NCBI GenBank assembly: GCA_027257055.1 | Contig: JAPVLO010000894.1 | Span: 248,001 to 312,000 of the forward strand | DNA: 64,000 nt | Direction: 5' to 3' | DNA from: Cephalopachus bancanus | Lineage: Eukaryota; Chordata; Mammalia; Primates; Tarsiidae | In this document: in pieces, positions 61,736 through 64,000 of the stretch | How positions within the stretch are numbered: position 1 is the stretch's first letter | Layout of the letters: each line of letters starts with the position of its first letter | Program-made: the position numbers and the translations under genes | The notes under the pieces: model-generated | What the model saw: the letters and a program-made list of their open reading frames with translations, nothing else | Database searches by the model: none | Told to the model about the DNA's origin: nothing

Positions 61736-62044
61736 CCAGCCAGGCTCAGTGGCTCAGCCTGTAATCCCAGCACTTTGGGAGGCTGAGGTGAGTGGATTGC
61801 CTGAGCCCGCGGGTTCGAGACCTGCCCTGGCAACTTGGCGAGACCTCATCTCTACAATAAATCAAAAATTAGCCGGGCGTGGTAGTGCATGCCTGTAGTT
61901 CCAGCTACTTGGAAGGCTGAGGCGGAAGGATTGCCGGAGCCCAGCAGGTCTAGGCTGCGGTGGCCGGGAGCGGCCTCTGCACTCCAGTCTGGGTGACAGA
62001 GTGAGACTCCAACTCAAAAATAAAAAAAATAATAAAAATAACAA
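61736..62044 (+). mobile_element. Alu, transitional type
   Basis: AGTGGCTCAGCCTGTAATCCC with CAGCACTTTGGGAGG. Tail (AAAAT)n. Confidence 0.94.
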
Positions 62045-62097
62045 AAATTATTGAAGTAGTATTCATATAACACAAGCTTTAGCTTTTTATTTAGTTT

Positions 62098-62404
62098 CCT
62101 TATTTATTTAATTTAATTTAATTTAATTTTTTGAGTTGGAGTCTTACTCTGTCCCCCAGGCTAGAGTCCAGTGGCACACTCAAAGCCACCACAGCCTCAA
62201 ACTGCTGGGTTCAGGTGATCCTTCCACCTCAGCCTCCTGAGCAGCTGGGGTTACAGGGGTGCACCACCACACCTGGCTAATTTTTTCATTTATTGTAGAT
62301 CTTGCCAAGTTGCCCAGGCTGGTCTCAAACTCCTGGAGTCAGGCAATCCTCTTGCCTCCACCTCCCGAAGTGCTGGGATTACAGGCATGAGCCGCCGTCT
62401 CCGG
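62098..62404 (-). mobile_element. Alu, middle-age type, (TTTAA)n head
   Basis: Head has become a TTTAA microsatellite (62105-62130). Confidence 0.92.
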
Positions 62405-62787
62405 CTTCCAGTTCACTTTCTCACCTGCCATCCCCATTAGACTCTCAGAAACTTTCTACTTAGAAGAGTGCCTGGCTGCATCATGAAATACGGATTAAGC
62501 CCCGCTATGTGCTATGCAGACAGCAGCATGAAAAACCTTTTCCGAGGAAACGCTCTTCCTAACCTCTTCCTTCTCCTGCGTAATCCAGTCTCCCCCACAC
62601 CTCCTCAAGGCAGGTGATGGGCTAGGAGCTTGCAAGCTGGTTTGGGGAAGTCTCCTCTTTGCTAACTCAGCAGACATGCTCCAGGTCTCTCTTGAGAGAG
62701 CCACCCCATGCTGCCAAGGGGCTTCCACCAAAATGGAAACCAAAGTCCCACTGAGCACCTGCTTCCAAGGGGATTCCTGGCCCTTTG
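62405..62787. other. Upstream region, unassigned sequence
   Basis: No family recognised. Confidence 0.5.
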
Positions 62788-62948
62788 GTTCTTTTTTGTT
62801 TTTGAGTTTGAGTCTCACTCTGTCACCCAGGCTGAAGTGCAGCAGCATGATTACCGCTCACCACAGCCTCAACTTCCTGAGATCAGGAGATCCTTCTGCC
62901 TCAACCTCCTGAGCCGCTGGGACTGCAGGTGCACGCCATCACGTCCTC
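62788..62948 (-). mobile_element. Old Alu right monomer
   Basis: GAGTTTGAGTCTCACTCTGTC to GCAGGTGCACGCCATCACG. Confidence 0.85.
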
Positions 62949-62989
62949 CGGCGTGCTCTCTCTCTCTTCTCCCCTCCCCCATCTCTCTT

Positions 62990-63278
62990 CTTTTTTTTTT
63001 TTTTTTGAATTGGAGTCTCACTCTGTCCCCCGACTGGAGTGCAGTGCCCCCTCCGGCCACCGCAGCCTCGACCTGCTGGGCTCCGGGGATCCGTCCGCCT
63101 CAGCCTTCTGAGTAGCCGGAATTACAGGCATGGCCCCCCACGCCCAGCTGATTTTTTGATTTATTGTAGAGATGAGGTTTCGCTGCCCAGGTGGGTCTCG
63201 AACCCGCGGGCTCAGGCAATTCACTCACCTCAGCTTCCCAAAGGCGCGGGATTACAGGCTGAGCCACCGAGCCCGACT
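62990..63278 (-). mobile_element. Alu, youngest type
   Basis: Contains CGAACCCGCGGGCTCAGGC and the GCTGATTTTTTGATTTATTG linker mark. Confidence 0.95.
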
Positions 63279-63534
63279 TTCTTTTTTTTTTTTTGAGTTG
63301 GAGTCTCACTCTGTTGCTCAGACTGGAGTGCAGTGCTCCGGAAATCCTTCCGCCTCAGCCTTCCAAGCAGCCAGAATTATAGGTATGCGCTACCACACCC
63401 GGCTGATTTTTGATTTATTGTAGAGATGAGGTCTCGCTGCCCAGGCAGGTCTCGAACCCACGGGATCAGGCAGTCCACTCGCCTCAGCCTCCCAAAAGGC
63501 GTGGGATTACAGGCTGAGCCACCTAGCCCGGCTT
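63279..63534 (-). mobile_element. Alu, young type, deleted
   Basis: Joined directly to the preceding Alu. Right monomer lacks ~45 bases (GTGCAGTGCTCCGGAAATCC). Confidence 0.93.
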
Positions 63535-63539
63535 TTCTC

Positions 63540-63684
<145 letters not shown>

Positions 63685-63719
63685 TAAGACAAATCCATGG
63701 GACACTTACGGTATTTGCC

Positions 63720-64000
63720 ATAAATAAAAAGATGGAGTTGGGGGCACTGGTCAAGAAATGCAGAGAGGCCTCTGGTTGCAGAGAGAACAGTCTCCAGTTC
63801 ACAATAGGTAAGGACATGGGGATCCCAGCTCCACAAATGAAAGACACTGAATTCTTCCAACAGCCGGAATGAGCTGGAAGCTGATTCTTCCTGGACCCTC
63901 CAGATGAGGAGTCGGATAGGCTGATAGCTCTACTTCAGCCATCTACACCCTGAGCACAGAACACAGCAGAGCCTGCATGAACTCAGGACCCACAGAACTG
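63720..64000 (+). mobile_element. Probable MaLR (MLT1-type) relic, runs off the edge
   Basis: GAATTCTTCCAACAGCCGGAATGAGCTGGAAGCTGATTC followed by TCCTGGACCCTCCAGATGAGG and a terminal CCCACAGAACTG fits the MLT1/MST internal-to-3' order. The 148-codon frame ending at 63872 spans this and Alus and is not a gene. Confidence 0.55.

Overview
The window is nuclear DNA of a primate. Nearly half of it is Alu (7SL-derived) SINEs, together with L1, L2, MIR, MaLR/ERV-L and hAT relics typical of mammalian introns. Most Alus are not the human AluS/AluY types, nor the lemur or galago types I remember. They belong to a lineage-specific series that also contains old AluJ-like copies. By elimination I infer a tarsier (Carlito/Tarsius); this is inference, not proof.

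The one protein-coding gene I can support is SLC9A8 (sodium/proton exchanger NHE8), on the minus strand. Exons 1 to 8 lie at 50005-50030, 47950-48131, 35664-35744, 16832-16890, 9338-9421, 7872-7973, 6418-6452 and 497-640. Every visible junction has GT/AG ends, and phases chain without a break to give about the first 238 of roughly 580 residues. The rest of the gene lies left of base 1. The gene starts in a CpG-rich promoter at about 49600-50190. The region from about 50200 to 64000 is upstream sequence filled with repeats and has no gene I can support.

Layout: 1-6450 holds exons 8 and 7 with two 5' flanking introns (including a 7SL RNA pseudogene at 4096-4401). 6450-16900 holds exons 6, 5 and 4 with short introns, MaLR LTR relics and an L1 end. 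16900-35660 is intron 3 (two L1 3' ends, an ERV-L remnant, microsatellites and a 250-bp purine tract). 35745-47949 is intron 2, with dense young Alus, nested insertions and a tRNA-Lys half. 47950-50200 is the 5' end of the gene. 50200-64000 is upstream DNA with L2, MER, MaLR and many Alus.

The most notable signals are: the lineage-specific Alu series, in which the A box and B box have moved toward tRNA consensus and a T-arm-like hairpin has appeared; repeated insertion of Alus into each other's linkers and target-site duplications; a tRNA-Lys(CTT) 5' half split by an Alu; a retroposed 7SL pseudogene; a CAGCAG tandem acceptor at SLC9A8 exon 2; and a kappaB/AP-1 pair upstream of the gene. I found no CRISPR array, no prokaryotic feature and no novel protein system. 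Most long reading frames in the window are read-through of Alus or simple repeats.
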